This document shows, piece by piece, positions 27,201 to 33,546 of a stretch of 64,000 nucleotides of DNA. The first letter of the stretch is position 1. Every line of letters begins with the position of its first letter. The stretch comes from Deltaproteobacteria bacterium (lineage in GTDB: Bacteria; Desulfobacterota; Syntrophobacteria; Syntrophobacterales; Syntrophobacteraceae), in the NCBI GenBank assembly GCA_012517315.1, contig JAAYVE010000055.1, positions 62,001-126,000 on the forward strand, in the 5' to 3' direction. Under the pieces are notes generated by a model. It saw only the letters and a program-made list of their open reading frames with translations, was not told the DNA's origin and searched no databases. The translations under genes and the position numbers were made by a program.

Positions 27201-27426
27201 TGTCCTCGAGACCGGTGAGCTTCTGCTCGATGATCTGGGTCACGCTGTTTTCCACGGTCTCGGCGGAGGCTCCTGGATAAAACGCTGCGATGTAAATGGA
27301 AGGAGGGGCGATGGGAGGGTACTGGGAAATAGGAAGATTGTGGATGGCCAGCCCCCCCAGCACCATCATGGCGATGGCGATGACCCAGGCGAAAACCGGC
27401 CGATCCAGGAAAAATTTAGACAACAT
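24241..27426 (-). CDS. RND efflux pump inner-membrane transporter (HAE1/AcrB type)
   Basis: 1061-residue proton-driven exporter of the hydrophobe/amphiphile family. The start (KFFLDRPVFAWVIAIAMM) and QYPPIAPP loop are classic, as are the porter-domain motifs (QNKLQLALASLPDVVQ, GSQYAMRVWLNP) and the TM4 proton-relay segment AIGLLVDDAIVVVENVER with its two Asp. Twelve membrane helices are visible. A GGAGG site lies six bases before the ATG. Middle gene of the acrA-acrB-oprM-type operon. Confidence 0.95.
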   Translation of the reverse strand: MLSKFFLDRPVFAWVIAIAMMVLGGLAIHNLPISQYPPIAPPSIYIAAFYPGASAETVENSVTQIIEQKLTGLEDMLYLSSTSDSSGTSRIELTFAPGTDPDVAWAKVQNKLQLALASLPDVVQSRGVTVGKATRNWLMIVGLISEDGSMDGNDLRDYAQSNLEKALARIPGVGEVENFGSQYAMRVWLNPDRLTDYHLTVADVVAALRAYNAEVSAGQLGGAPAVEGQRMNASIIVQSLLKTPEEFGAVPIRINPDGSVVRVRDVARTELGTEFYDVLAHFNGKPSAAMGIRQAAGANALDTADAVKGKLQEMSRYFPPGMRVVYPYDTTPFTRVAIKEVVKTLFEAIFLVFMVMYLFMGNLRATLIPTIAVPVVLLGTFAVLNFFGFSINMLTMFAMVLAIGLLVDDAIVVVENVERIMAEEGLPPREATAKSMDQITSALVGIGLVLSAVFGPMAFFGGSTGVIYRQFSITIISAMLLSVVVALILTPVLCASLLKPVPPGHEPADNAIFFMRPFFRRFDRLFFGLRDRYVRTVERSFSRKFRYIAIYLTIVSAVGYVFWRMPTAYLPDEDQGILMVQAILPSNATLEQTLNLLENKIKPHFLENEKDAVATCLTLAGISLAGRGQNMGVSFVKLKDWELREGPGLKVDAVVGRAMAAFSQLREAMVFAFPPPAVIELGTAKGFDFQLQDRGGLGHSALMNARNQLLWMAAQDPRLIRVRPNGMEDVPEFRVDVDWEKAGSLGVPITLINNTLSAAFGGAYVNDFIQAGRVKGVYVQADAPYRMLPKDLEKIHVKNAAGKMVPYTSFASGHWSFGSPRLERFNAFPSVNIVGEAAPGKSSGDAMRAMEELASRLPQGIGFDWTGLSYQERMATSQAPLLYAFSVLVIFLCVAALYESWTIPFTNLLMLPLGLFGAALNTWLRGFPNDVYFQIGFLTTLGLTTKNAILIIQFAKDQMAHGADLLTAILAAARLRLRPVIMTSLAFFFGVLPLAIASGAGAGAMRAIGTAVTGGMLSATFIDLFFIPLFFFLIYRFFKSRRGTVPLSGQVASGTDSRKGL

Positions 27427-27438
27427 GATGCGCCTCCG

Positions 27439-28653
27439 TCAATTGGCTCCCGAAGGCGGTTGGGCTTCTGCCCCACCCTCCTTCACCCTTTTCCCGCCGT
27501 CACGGAACGGCACCACTTTCACCGGGCTTCCGGGCCGCACTTTCTGGAAACCCTCCACAATGACTCCGTCACCGGGATCAAGACCTGAGACCACGAGCCA
27601 CTGATCACCGATGGCTCGATTCAAGGTGAGCATCTTCTGCTGGGCCTTCCCCTCCCCATCCACGATCAAAGCAATGGGATTCCCCTTGGGATCTCGAGAC
27701 ACCGCCTGCTGTGGGATCAGGATGGCCTCCCCGAGAGTTCCTTCCTTCACGATGGCCCGGGCGAACATTCCGGGGAGGAGAACGCCCTCGGGGTTTGGAA
27801 AGATCAGCCTCAATATGACCGATCCGGTTGTCGGATCCACGGTCACATCCCGAAACTGAAGGGTACCTTCCATGGGATACGCCGTTCCGTCCTCTAGAAT
27901 CAACCGGACCCGATTCTGTTCTTTGCCGTTGGGGTTGAGTCGTCCGTCTTCCAGGTTACGCTTCAATCGCAGCAGTTCCGACGTGGACTGGGGAACGTCC
28001 ACGTAGATGGGGTCCAACTGCTGAATGGTGGCGAGAGCTACGGGTTGATACGCCGTGACCAGCGCACCTTCCGTCACACTGGATTTGCCGATGCGGCCCG
28101 AAATGGGGGCCGTGATCCGTGTGTATCCCAAGTTGATCCGTGCCGTCTCCACCATCGCCTTCCAATACTGCACGTCGGCCTCAGCCTGTTTCAAGGCCGC
28201 CGCCGCATCGTCATAATCCTGCTGACTCACCGCCTTGTCCCTGAGGAGCTCCCCATAGCGGTCGGCCCTGAGGCGAATCGAAGGCAGATTGGCTTCAGCT
28301 TTGGCCAGAGCGGCCCGCGCATTGTCAAGGGCCGCTTGAAAAGGTGCCGGATCGATCTGGTAGAGCACGTCGCCTGCCTTGACTTCCGAACCTTCCGTGA
28401 AAAGGCGCTTCTTCACGATTCCGTTCACCTGAGGTCGGATGTCCGCCACGAGGAAAGGGGTGGTGCGACCTGGCAATTCGGTGGTCAGGACCACTTCCTG
28501 AGGTGAGACGCTCACAGTGGCCACTTCCGGCACAGGCGGGGGCGGCGGGGAAGCCTGACGACGGTCGCAACTCCACAACAAAAGGCTCACTGAAAGGACC
28601 GTCACGACCGCAATCCCCCCCATGACTTCACGTACCGATCTTTTTGCTGGCAT
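27439..28653 (-). CDS. RND pump periplasmic adaptor (AcrA/MFP) lipoprotein
   Basis: 404-residue membrane-fusion protein linking the RND pump to its outer-membrane channel. A lipoprotein signal (VVTVLSVSLLLWSC) is followed by the lipoyl-type half motif LTTELPGRTTPFLVADIRPQ, an alpha hairpin (QAALDNARAALAKAEANL to QQDYDDAAAALKQAEADV) and barrel ARINLGYTRITAPISGRIG. Start has GGAGG seven bases upstream. It is 12 bases upstream of the RND gene and 17 bases downstream of the TetR gene. Confidence 0.94.
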   Translation of the reverse strand: MPAKRSVREVMGGIAVVTVLSVSLLLWSCDRRQASPPPPPVPEVATVSVSPQEVVLTTELPGRTTPFLVADIRPQVNGIVKKRLFTEGSEVKAGDVLYQIDPAPFQAALDNARAALAKAEANLPSIRLRADRYGELLRDKAVSQQDYDDAAAALKQAEADVQYWKAMVETARINLGYTRITAPISGRIGKSSVTEGALVTAYQPVALATIQQLDPIYVDVPQSTSELLRLKRNLEDGRLNPNGKEQNRVRLILEDGTAYPMEGTLQFRDVTVDPTTGSVILRLIFPNPEGVLLPGMFARAIVKEGTLGEAILIPQQAVSRDPKGNPIALIVDGEGKAQQKMLTLNRAIGDQWLVVSGLDPGDGVIVEGFQKVRPGSPVKVVPFRDGGKRVKEGGAEAQPPSGAN

Positions 28654-28670
28654 GAGACATCCTCCGGGTC

Positions 28671-29351
28671 TCAGTGAGATTCAAAACGGCGGTCGCCGCC
28701 CCGTCCCTCAGAAGTTGACAACAGCCCCTCGAACAGAAGATTCAGGATGGTGTCGGGGTCCTCCGGATAGGGGTGTTTTTCGGGATCCTCCAGCCACAAC
28801 ACGAGAAATGCGTTGCAGAGGCTGTCCAGTGCGACAGCCAGGTGAAAGGACCGGCCAATGGGCCTGAAGAGACCGTTTCGAAATCCGCTCTCAAAAACAC
28901 CTGCAAGGCTATCCAGAAACTGCGCATACCGCTCCCGGATCTCCCGGTCCAAGCCGGCCATGATATTGAAGCTGGCCCCTCGCGTTTCCGCAAGATAGAG
29001 CCGAATGGAGGGTACATTGTCCCGGAAAACCGCTCCCTTGACCTCGATATAACGGCGCAGCCTCTCCACCTCGTCCCCGGCTCCCTCGATGGCCTCGGTC
29101 AGTACCTGGTGGAACCTTTCGCATTTCTCCCGGATCAGTGCCTTGTAGAGGTCCTCCTTGCCCGTGAAGAACTTGTAAAGCGTGCCGATGGCGAACTCCG
29201 ACCTTGCAGCGATTTCGTGCATGGAGACATTGTGATATCCCTTCTCGGAAAAGAGTTCGAGGGCTGCGGCGAGCATTTCCTGCCGTTGCGTCTGTCGCTC
29301 CCGTTGTCTTCTGGAAAGTTTCCGCCCTTCCATTACCGTCCTCGACCCCAT
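28671..29351 (-). CDS. TetR/AcrR-family repressor of the RND operon
   Basis: About 226-residue regulator. The N-terminal helix-turn-helix reads LFSEKGYHNVSMHEIAARS with EFAIGTLYKFF, typical of TetR. The C-terminal ligand domain is long and helical. It is the first gene of the pump operon and an inverted repeat plus promoter lie immediately upstream, implying autoregulation and induction by pump substrates. Start is ambiguous among ATG 29366, ATG 29351 (with AAAGG close) and ATG 29333 (with GAGG). Confidence 0.9.
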   Translation of the reverse strand: MGSRTVMEGRKLSRRQRERQTQRQEMLAAALELFSEKGYHNVSMHEIAARSEFAIGTLYKFFTGKEDLYKALIREKCERFHQVLTEAIEGAGDEVERLRRYIEVKGAVFRDNVPSIRLYLAETRGASFNIMAGLDREIRERYAQFLDSLAGVFESGFRNGLFRPIGRSFHLAVALDSLCNAFLVLWLEDPEKHPYPEDPDTILNLLFEGLLSTSEGRGGDRRFESH

Positions 29352-29371
29352 GCGCCTTTCTTTCATGTTTT

Positions 29372-29407
29372 AAGGTGACGTCGCATTATGAAATGTGACA
29401 TCACCTT
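29372..29407. promoter_or_regulatory. Inverted-repeat operator of the TetR regulator
   Basis: Arms AAGGTGACGTCGCATT (29372-29387) and AATGTGACATCACCTT (29392-29407) match in 14 of 16 positions as an inverted repeat, with a 4-base spacer. The operator overlaps the -10 element and abuts the -35 element, so binding would block RNA polymerase. Read from sequence; binding untested. Confidence 0.8.
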
Positions 29408-29412
29408 GTCAA
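29385..29412 (-). promoter_or_regulatory. Promoter of the tetR-RND operon
   Basis: On the minus strand TTGACA (29407-29412) and CATAAT (29385-29390) are 16 bases apart. Predicted transcription starts near 29378, only about 12 to 45 bases from the possible TetR start codons. One of the best sigma70-type promoters in the window. Confidence 0.75.
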
Positions 29413-29703
29413 GAAGTATTGCAGCCGTATCCATCCACAAGGTGAGAAGGAGAAACGGTCACCGCCCTCTCATCCTCCTGAGAGTCGCGCCCTACCCCCC
29501 CATTGCGGGTGCCGGCGTCCTGGAAGGGGAACCATTCTCTGTTGAGCCCAAAGGGGGAAGCCAAAACCGGTCTACATACGGAAATCGCTTGGAAGAAGGA
29601 GCTTTGTGGGAGTGGACACGGATCCCTGAAAATAATCCAGACATGTTGGGGTGCCACGATCTTCAAACAGGGGCGGGGGCATTGCTGCGTCTCCTTTAGC
29701 ACT

Positions 29704-30657
29704 TCAGAAGCGAAACCCAGTGGGAAGGGTGCAAAGACGGTCTGCAACGAGGAGGGCAATGCCAGCAAGAACCCAGAAAGCACCCTTCAGCCAGTCCCCC
29801 GGCCGGGCATGAAACTGGAGTTGCCCCGGCAGGGTCCCGCCGTAGCCCCTCGAGACCATGGCATCGTGGACCCTTTGAGTCCTCTCGAAGCTTCGCACCA
29901 GGAGCATGCCCAGAGAATTTCCCATGTTCCTGAGGGTCCTCAAGTCCGTTTTTTTCTGGAACCCGCGTGCGCTCATCCCCCTCGCCATCCGGTTCGATTC
30001 ATTTTGAAAGACAAAGACGTAACGATAGGCTAGCAAGATCATTTGGCACACGATGGGGGGAACTCTGAGGGCGACGAGAGCTTTCACGGTATGAGAAAAA
30101 GGCGCGGTGGCAAGGAGAGGGTCCACGAGGAGAGCGACGGCAACGGCCTTGATGCAGATGAGAAGGGCGAGATTCAGGCCACGGACGCTGAAAGGGAGAA
30201 ATGACAGGTGGTTGAAAACCAGGAGGGTATCTCCGCTCTTCACGGGCACCGTGACAGGCATCACCACCACAAACATGCCCAGGAAGCCGCCCATGGCCAG
30301 AAGTCTCCGCAATGGGTAACGCAGGGGGATCCGCGCGAAAACGACGGCACCTCCCCCGACGACGAGAGCCGCCGCCGCACAGGGCAACTGTTGCAGAAAA
30401 GCGGCACAGAACATGAAACACAGCAGTGCCGCCACCTTGATCCGTGGGTCCCATCGGTGGAAAGGCGAATCCCCTTGGGCTTGGGAATCCACCAAAGGAA
30501 TGCTGTAGTCGGGTTCCCCTCCACCCTCAGGCATCTCTTCCCGGCCTGTGAGGAATTTGAGGAGGCGACGCGCTGCGAGCCAGAGGAGCAGAGTACCCCC
30601 CAGGACGAGAAACGGGACTGGGAGGGGAAGGTGGATGACATGCACTCCCGCAGCCAT
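29704..30657 (-). CDS. cbiQ: Nickel/cobalt ECF transporter T component CbiQ/NikQ
   Basis: 317-residue transmembrane coupling protein of the energy-coupling-factor transporter. The characteristic pair of small-residue motifs ARG(M)SARGF and the later DAMVSRGYGG (A-R-G and S-R-G signatures that contact the ATPase) are present. A hydrophilic stretch near residues 35-75 precedes the CbiQ core (SPFHRWDPRIKVAALLCFMF). Last gene of the minus-strand nik operon, six bases downstream of cbiM. Its ATPase partner is the divergently encoded double-ATPase at 33547. Confidence 0.92.
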   Translation of the reverse strand: MAAGVHVIHLPLPVPFLVLGGTLLLWLAARRLLKFLTGREEMPEGGGEPDYSIPLVDSQAQGDSPFHRWDPRIKVAALLCFMFCAAFLQQLPCAAAALVVGGGAVVFARIPLRYPLRRLLAMGGFLGMFVVVMPVTVPVKSGDTLLVFNHLSFLPFSVRGLNLALLICIKAVAVALLVDPLLATAPFSHTVKALVALRVPPIVCQMILLAYRYVFVFQNESNRMARGMSARGFQKKTDLRTLRNMGNSLGMLLVRSFERTQRVHDAMVSRGYGGTLPGQLQFHARPGDWLKGAFWVLAGIALLVADRLCTLPTGFRF

Positions 30658-30663
30658 TGAGGA

Positions 30664-31284
30664 TCACCTTGCGGCGTGGGCCTGAAAAGACATGTCCAGC
30701 AGTTCCGGTTTCACCCTGAATAGAAAGGAGACGGTGAAGGCCGCAATAGCGGATTCGATAAAGAGGACAGGCAAGTGAGCATACATGGCGAGCTTGGCAA
30801 CCCCGAGAAAATCTTCTCCACCGGTCACCAGGAGCAGAGCGAGGCCGACGACAGCCAGGACGATTCCCAGCCCCCCGGCCGTTGCTCCGGCGAGGATGAG
30901 TCGGGGAAGGGAAGGCCCTCGCATGCTTCGGAAAAGCCATCCGGAAATCAATGCGGGAATGCCCATCATGCAGGCGTTGGCCCCAATGGCGGTGATTCCG
31001 CCGAATTGGAACAAAAGGCTCTGAAGGACAACGCCCAGACATACGGCAATGAAGGCGCTCCTCCCGAGGAGGATCCCCACGACGCCCGGGATCAGAAGAT
31101 GGACGCTGGTGGGCCCGATGGGGACATGGATGAGGGAGGCTACGAAAAACGCCGAACTGACCACCGCGATTTTGGGCAAATCGTCCGGATCGGTTCGGCG
31201 GGCGCTCCAAGCGGCGAAGAGAAGGGCAACAGCTGCCGTACCCACCGTAACGGAAGGGGGCAGGACACCGTCAGAAATATGCAT
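30664..31284 (-). CDS. cbiM: Nickel/cobalt ECF transporter substrate-capture subunit CbiM/NikM
   Basis: 206-residue polytopic S component that captures Ni2+ or Co2+ via its N-terminus. It starts with the invariant MHISDGVL (N-terminal Met-His metal ligands) and has about six membrane helices (for example LIHVPIGPTSVHLLIPG, whose His residues are conserved). A good AGGAAGAGATGATCC site precedes the ATG. No CbiN is present; the NikK/NikL-type genes take its place upstream, which points to nickel more than cobalt. Confidence 0.93.
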   Translation of the reverse strand: MHISDGVLPPSVTVGTAAVALLFAAWSARRTDPDDLPKIAVVSSAFFVASLIHVPIGPTSVHLLIPGVVGILLGRSAFIAVCLGVVLQSLLFQFGGITAIGANACMMGIPALISGWLFRSMRGPSLPRLILAGATAGGLGIVLAVVGLALLLVTGGEDFLGVAKLAMYAHLPVLFIESAIAAFTVSFLFRVKPELLDMSFQAHAAR

Positions 31285-31414
31285 GGATCATCTCTTCCTG
31301 AAAATACTCATTCAGGTTGACAGGGGGTGGAAGCAGCTTCCAGAGGTGAGTGGACCGTTGCCTGGGACAGCCGTTTCCACCGATTCTTTTGGGCACACAT
31401 CTTCCATCCGTCTT

Positions 31415-31831
31415 TCACGATGGATTGCCGTCTATCGTAGAGTCACTCTTTTTCCTTAGGGAAAGGCGTTCCCTGCGGGCATGCATGTAAAACGCCACTC
31501 CGGCCAGGCCGAGGATATAACCGACCCCCGCAAAAACCTCCTTGATCCCGGGCCTGGCCATGTCATCCCGCAGGGCCGCGATCTCTCTTCTGATCTGAGC
31601 CATTTCCCGGGACAGCTGCACCTTGTGGCGGTCGAGGAGGGAGGAAAACTCCCCAAAGTCCGGGGCTGGGGACACCTCCTGCCTCTCCTCGGGGGACGCA
31701 GAAGCTTCCGTTGGTTCCTTCGCCTCTTCCGTCCCAAAGGCGGGGCCGTGAAAGACGGCCAGAAGGAGCCCAAGCAGGAGCACACAGCTCCACGACCGGG
31801 TGGTGAAAAGCCTGGCGAAGTGCCGATGCAT
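31415..31831 (-). CDS. NikL C-terminal-like protein (signal peptide, coiled coil, C-terminal TM)
   Basis: 138 residues: N-terminal signal peptide (SCVLLLGLLLAVFHGPAFG), acidic linker, coiled coil (REMAQIRREIAALRDDM) and a C-terminal helix GVGYILGLAGVAFYMHARR. In NikL proteins of other anaerobes I recall these last elements following a carboxypeptidase-like domain in one chain; here the domain is a separate upstream gene. It starts a few bases after that gene, with AGGAG 10 bases upstream. Probable auxiliary subunit of the nickel ECF transporter. Confidence 0.7.
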   Translation of the reverse strand: MHRHFARLFTTRSWSCVLLLGLLLAVFHGPAFGTEEAKEPTEASASPEERQEVSPAPDFGEFSSLLDRHKVQLSREMAQIRREIAALRDDMARPGIKEVFAGVGYILGLAGVAFYMHARRERLSLRKKSDSTIDGNPS

Positions 31832-31835
31832 GCCC

Positions 31836-32171
31836 CTATTCTCCTAGATCGCTTTTCTTGAGGGTGAACGAATTCTTGTGCCCCATGGAAGCGTCAATGA
31901 CGATGGTGAGGTCGTCCTTTTTGGGAACGGGCAGGGTACACTTTCCCTCCTTGTCCGTCACCCCCTCGGCGACTTTGTTGTTCTGGCTGTCCAGGACCTG
32001 GATGGCTCCGCCTCCCGCCGGTTTTCCATCGGGGAAATAGCTCTCGATGAAGATCTGCCCGTTCTCCACGTAGGCAAACAGGTTCACCTTGTGTGCCGAC
32101 GCAATATCCCAAAGGGCCGACATGGAGAAAACCAACGCCGATACGAATCCTGCGAGGAGAAACCGCCTCAT
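31836..32171 (-). CDS. NikL-like carboxypeptidase-regulatory-domain exported protein
   Basis: About 111 residues. Signal peptide (RRFLLAGFVSALVFSMSALW) with mature start near ASAHKVNLFAYVENG; the rest is a beta-sandwich of the carboxypeptidase regulatory-like type (GAIQVLDSQNNKVAEGVTDKEGK). The His after the cleavage site could bind metal. ATG 32171 follows GGAGG by eight bases; an in-frame ATG at 32177 is too close. In the nik operon between nikK and the NikL C-terminal-like gene. Confidence 0.75.
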   Translation of the reverse strand: MRRFLLAGFVSALVFSMSALWDIASAHKVNLFAYVENGQIFIESYFPDGKPAGGGAIQVLDSQNNKVAEGVTDKEGKCTLPVPKKDDLTIVIDASMGHKNSFTLKKSDLGE

Positions 32172-32197
32172 GATCATTTCCTCCCTTTGACCAGGGA

Positions 32198-33001
32198 TCA
32201 CTGCATGGGGGTCGTGCGGACCCACATGACGGCGCCTATCTCCACGTCCTTGGGCTTGCCGTCTTTCTTAAGCTTCCAGGAGGCGTCGCTCAGGGCCGCA
32301 AATCCCCACCACCCGGCCCGGGGCATTGCATAGGAGAAAACCCCGTTCTTGTCAGCCTTCACCACCTGGGTGATGAAAGGATCCGATGGAGCTTTGACGA
32401 TGCTCTTGTTTTCGGAGGACTCGTTGAGATACTCCACTTCCACCTCAGCGTAGGGAACCGGTTTTCCCTTGATCAGGACCTGGCCTGTGAAGAGGTTACC
32501 CACCCACAGACCGTATGGGCGTGTCAGCGGGATGATCTCCGTTTCCAACCCTATGGGCTCGTCCCAACCCTCTTCGAGACCAAGGGCGCTCACGCACACT
32601 TTGGTGTAGTGGACGATGAATTTGTCTTCAGCAGGTTCCCAGTAGGGAGCGGGTCCCACGAAAAAGACGTGATCCCCGGGTTTCTTGATGGTGTAAGAGG
32701 CCTTCCATATGGAAAAGGACCGATCCTGGTCCGGACCCTTTCCCTCGGCCTTTTCCAGCGTCTTCAGCAGGTCTTCCCTCTTTCCCCTGTGAACCACCCC
32801 AAAGGCCTTTGGCTTTTCCATCTCCATGTAAAGCATTTCCATGGGATGAATGAACATCACCTGCAGGGAAACAGTCTTGGGATCGTCTTGAGTGACGATC
32901 TCATCGGAGGGAATGACGGTACCAAAATGGGCCTGGCCCGAGGCGGCGAAAAACAGGCAACCGGCGAAGATGAAGCAATAGGTACTGAGATGTCTGAACA
33001 T
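32198..33001 (-). CDS. NikK-type DUF4198 periplasmic protein
   Basis: 267 residues of the DUF4198 family, the NikK component of Ni ECF systems. Signal peptide ([20 protein letters not shown]) leaves an N-terminal His-Phe that may ligate metal; beta-strand domains follow ([38 protein letters not shown]). The strong GAGGAGGAGAGG site fixes the ATG at 33001; the frame is open upstream to 33115. First gene of the minus-strand nik operon. Confidence 0.85.
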   Translation of the reverse strand: MFRHLSTYCFIFAGCLFFAASGQAHFGTVIPSDEIVTQDDPKTVSLQVMFIHPMEMLYMEMEKPKAFGVVHRGKREDLLKTLEKAEGKGPDQDRSFSIWKASYTIKKPGDHVFFVGPAPYWEPAEDKFIVHYTKVCVSALGLEEGWDEPIGLETEIIPLTRPYGLWVGNLFTGQVLIKGKPVPYAEVEVEYLNESSENKSIVKAPSDPFITQVVKADKNGVFSYAMPRAGWWGFAALSDASWKLKKDGKPKDVEIGAVMWVRTTPMQ

Positions 33002-33065
33002 CCTCTCCTCCTCTGCAGGGGGGTTTTTGGAAGCAGCCCGCCGCCGGTGCAACCGTTCACACGAA

Positions 33066-33165
33066 CGCCACCGCAATGGCAGTGGCGGGCATTTCACGAA
33101 ACGGCATTGATCCATGCACCTTCAGGTGCTCCCTTGGGAAGGGGAGAGGAAGTTCCGGCTTCCTC
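33066..33165 (-). promoter_or_regulatory. Structured 5' leader of the nik operon (three hairpins)
   Basis: Three consecutive stem-loops lie between the predicted transcription start (~33176) and nikK: GAGGAAG/CTTCCTC (33146-33165, 7-bp stem, 6-base loop), GCACC/GGTGC (33116-33129) and CGCCAC/GTGGCG (33066-33087). All stems are perfect. This may be a metal-sensing or attenuation leader, but no known riboswitch consensus was matched. Confidence 0.45.
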
Positions 33166-33182
33166 CTTGCATAATGGACCTT

Positions 33183-33211
33183 TCTTTAGAACAGGTTTAC
33201 AATCCTGTCAA
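33183..33211 (-). promoter_or_regulatory. Putative promoter of the nikK-nikL-cbiM-cbiQ operon
   Basis: TTGACA (33206-33211 on the minus strand) and TAAAGA (33183-33188) are 17 bases apart. The leader to the nikK ATG would be about 175 bases. Confidence 0.6.
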
Positions 33212-33220
33212 CACGGGATT
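33201..33220. promoter_or_regulatory. Inverted repeat overlapping the nik promoter -35 box
   Basis: AATCCTGT (33201-33208) and ACGGGATT (33213-33220) form an inverted repeat with one mismatch and a 4-base spacer. A candidate operator for a metal-responsive repressor; it does not match the E. coli NikR site. Confidence 0.4.
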
Positions 33221-33546
33221 GCTCCTCTTGCGTCTTTCGCCGGGTCGCCCCGGACGCCCATCGACTTCCCTTTCCTCTCTTTGGTTTTGACCGGTCTCGA
33301 ACTTCGTTCCTGGATCTTTCAATTCCCTGCAAGATGGGGTACAAAAGTTTAACGGATTCCGAAGAATCCCTTCGAAAGTCTGAAGACTTCCTTGCTTCAA
33401 GGGTCCTGCCTGGAGTCTCTCAGGATCATCCAAGTATTGGACAAAAGCAGCCGTGAAGCCGTCTCGATGCCTTTCACGCCGGCCCTGTATCCCACAGACT
33501 CGGCAGAAAGCGGAAAAGCCATCTGGGCCCCTGGGAACCACCAAAT

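Larger units (their letters stand above)
33002..33546. other. Divergent intergenic region with nik promoter and structured leader
   Basis: Holds the minus-strand nik promoter, an inverted repeat over its -35 element and three hairpins in the leader (listed separately). No convincing promoter was seen for the plus-strand ATPase gene and no protein-coding frame is supported. A cobalamin riboswitch was considered and not supported. Confidence 0.6.

Noticed and set aside
25912-27588. 558-codon plus-strand open frame opposite the RND gene.
   Set aside because: His/Asp-rich sequence arising from the antisense of a conserved transporter; no ribosome site or family.
33066-33090. GCCACTG in the nik leader as a cobalamin riboswitch B12 box.
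   Set aside because: The other conserved B12-riboswitch elements are absent and this motif is explained by a local hairpin.
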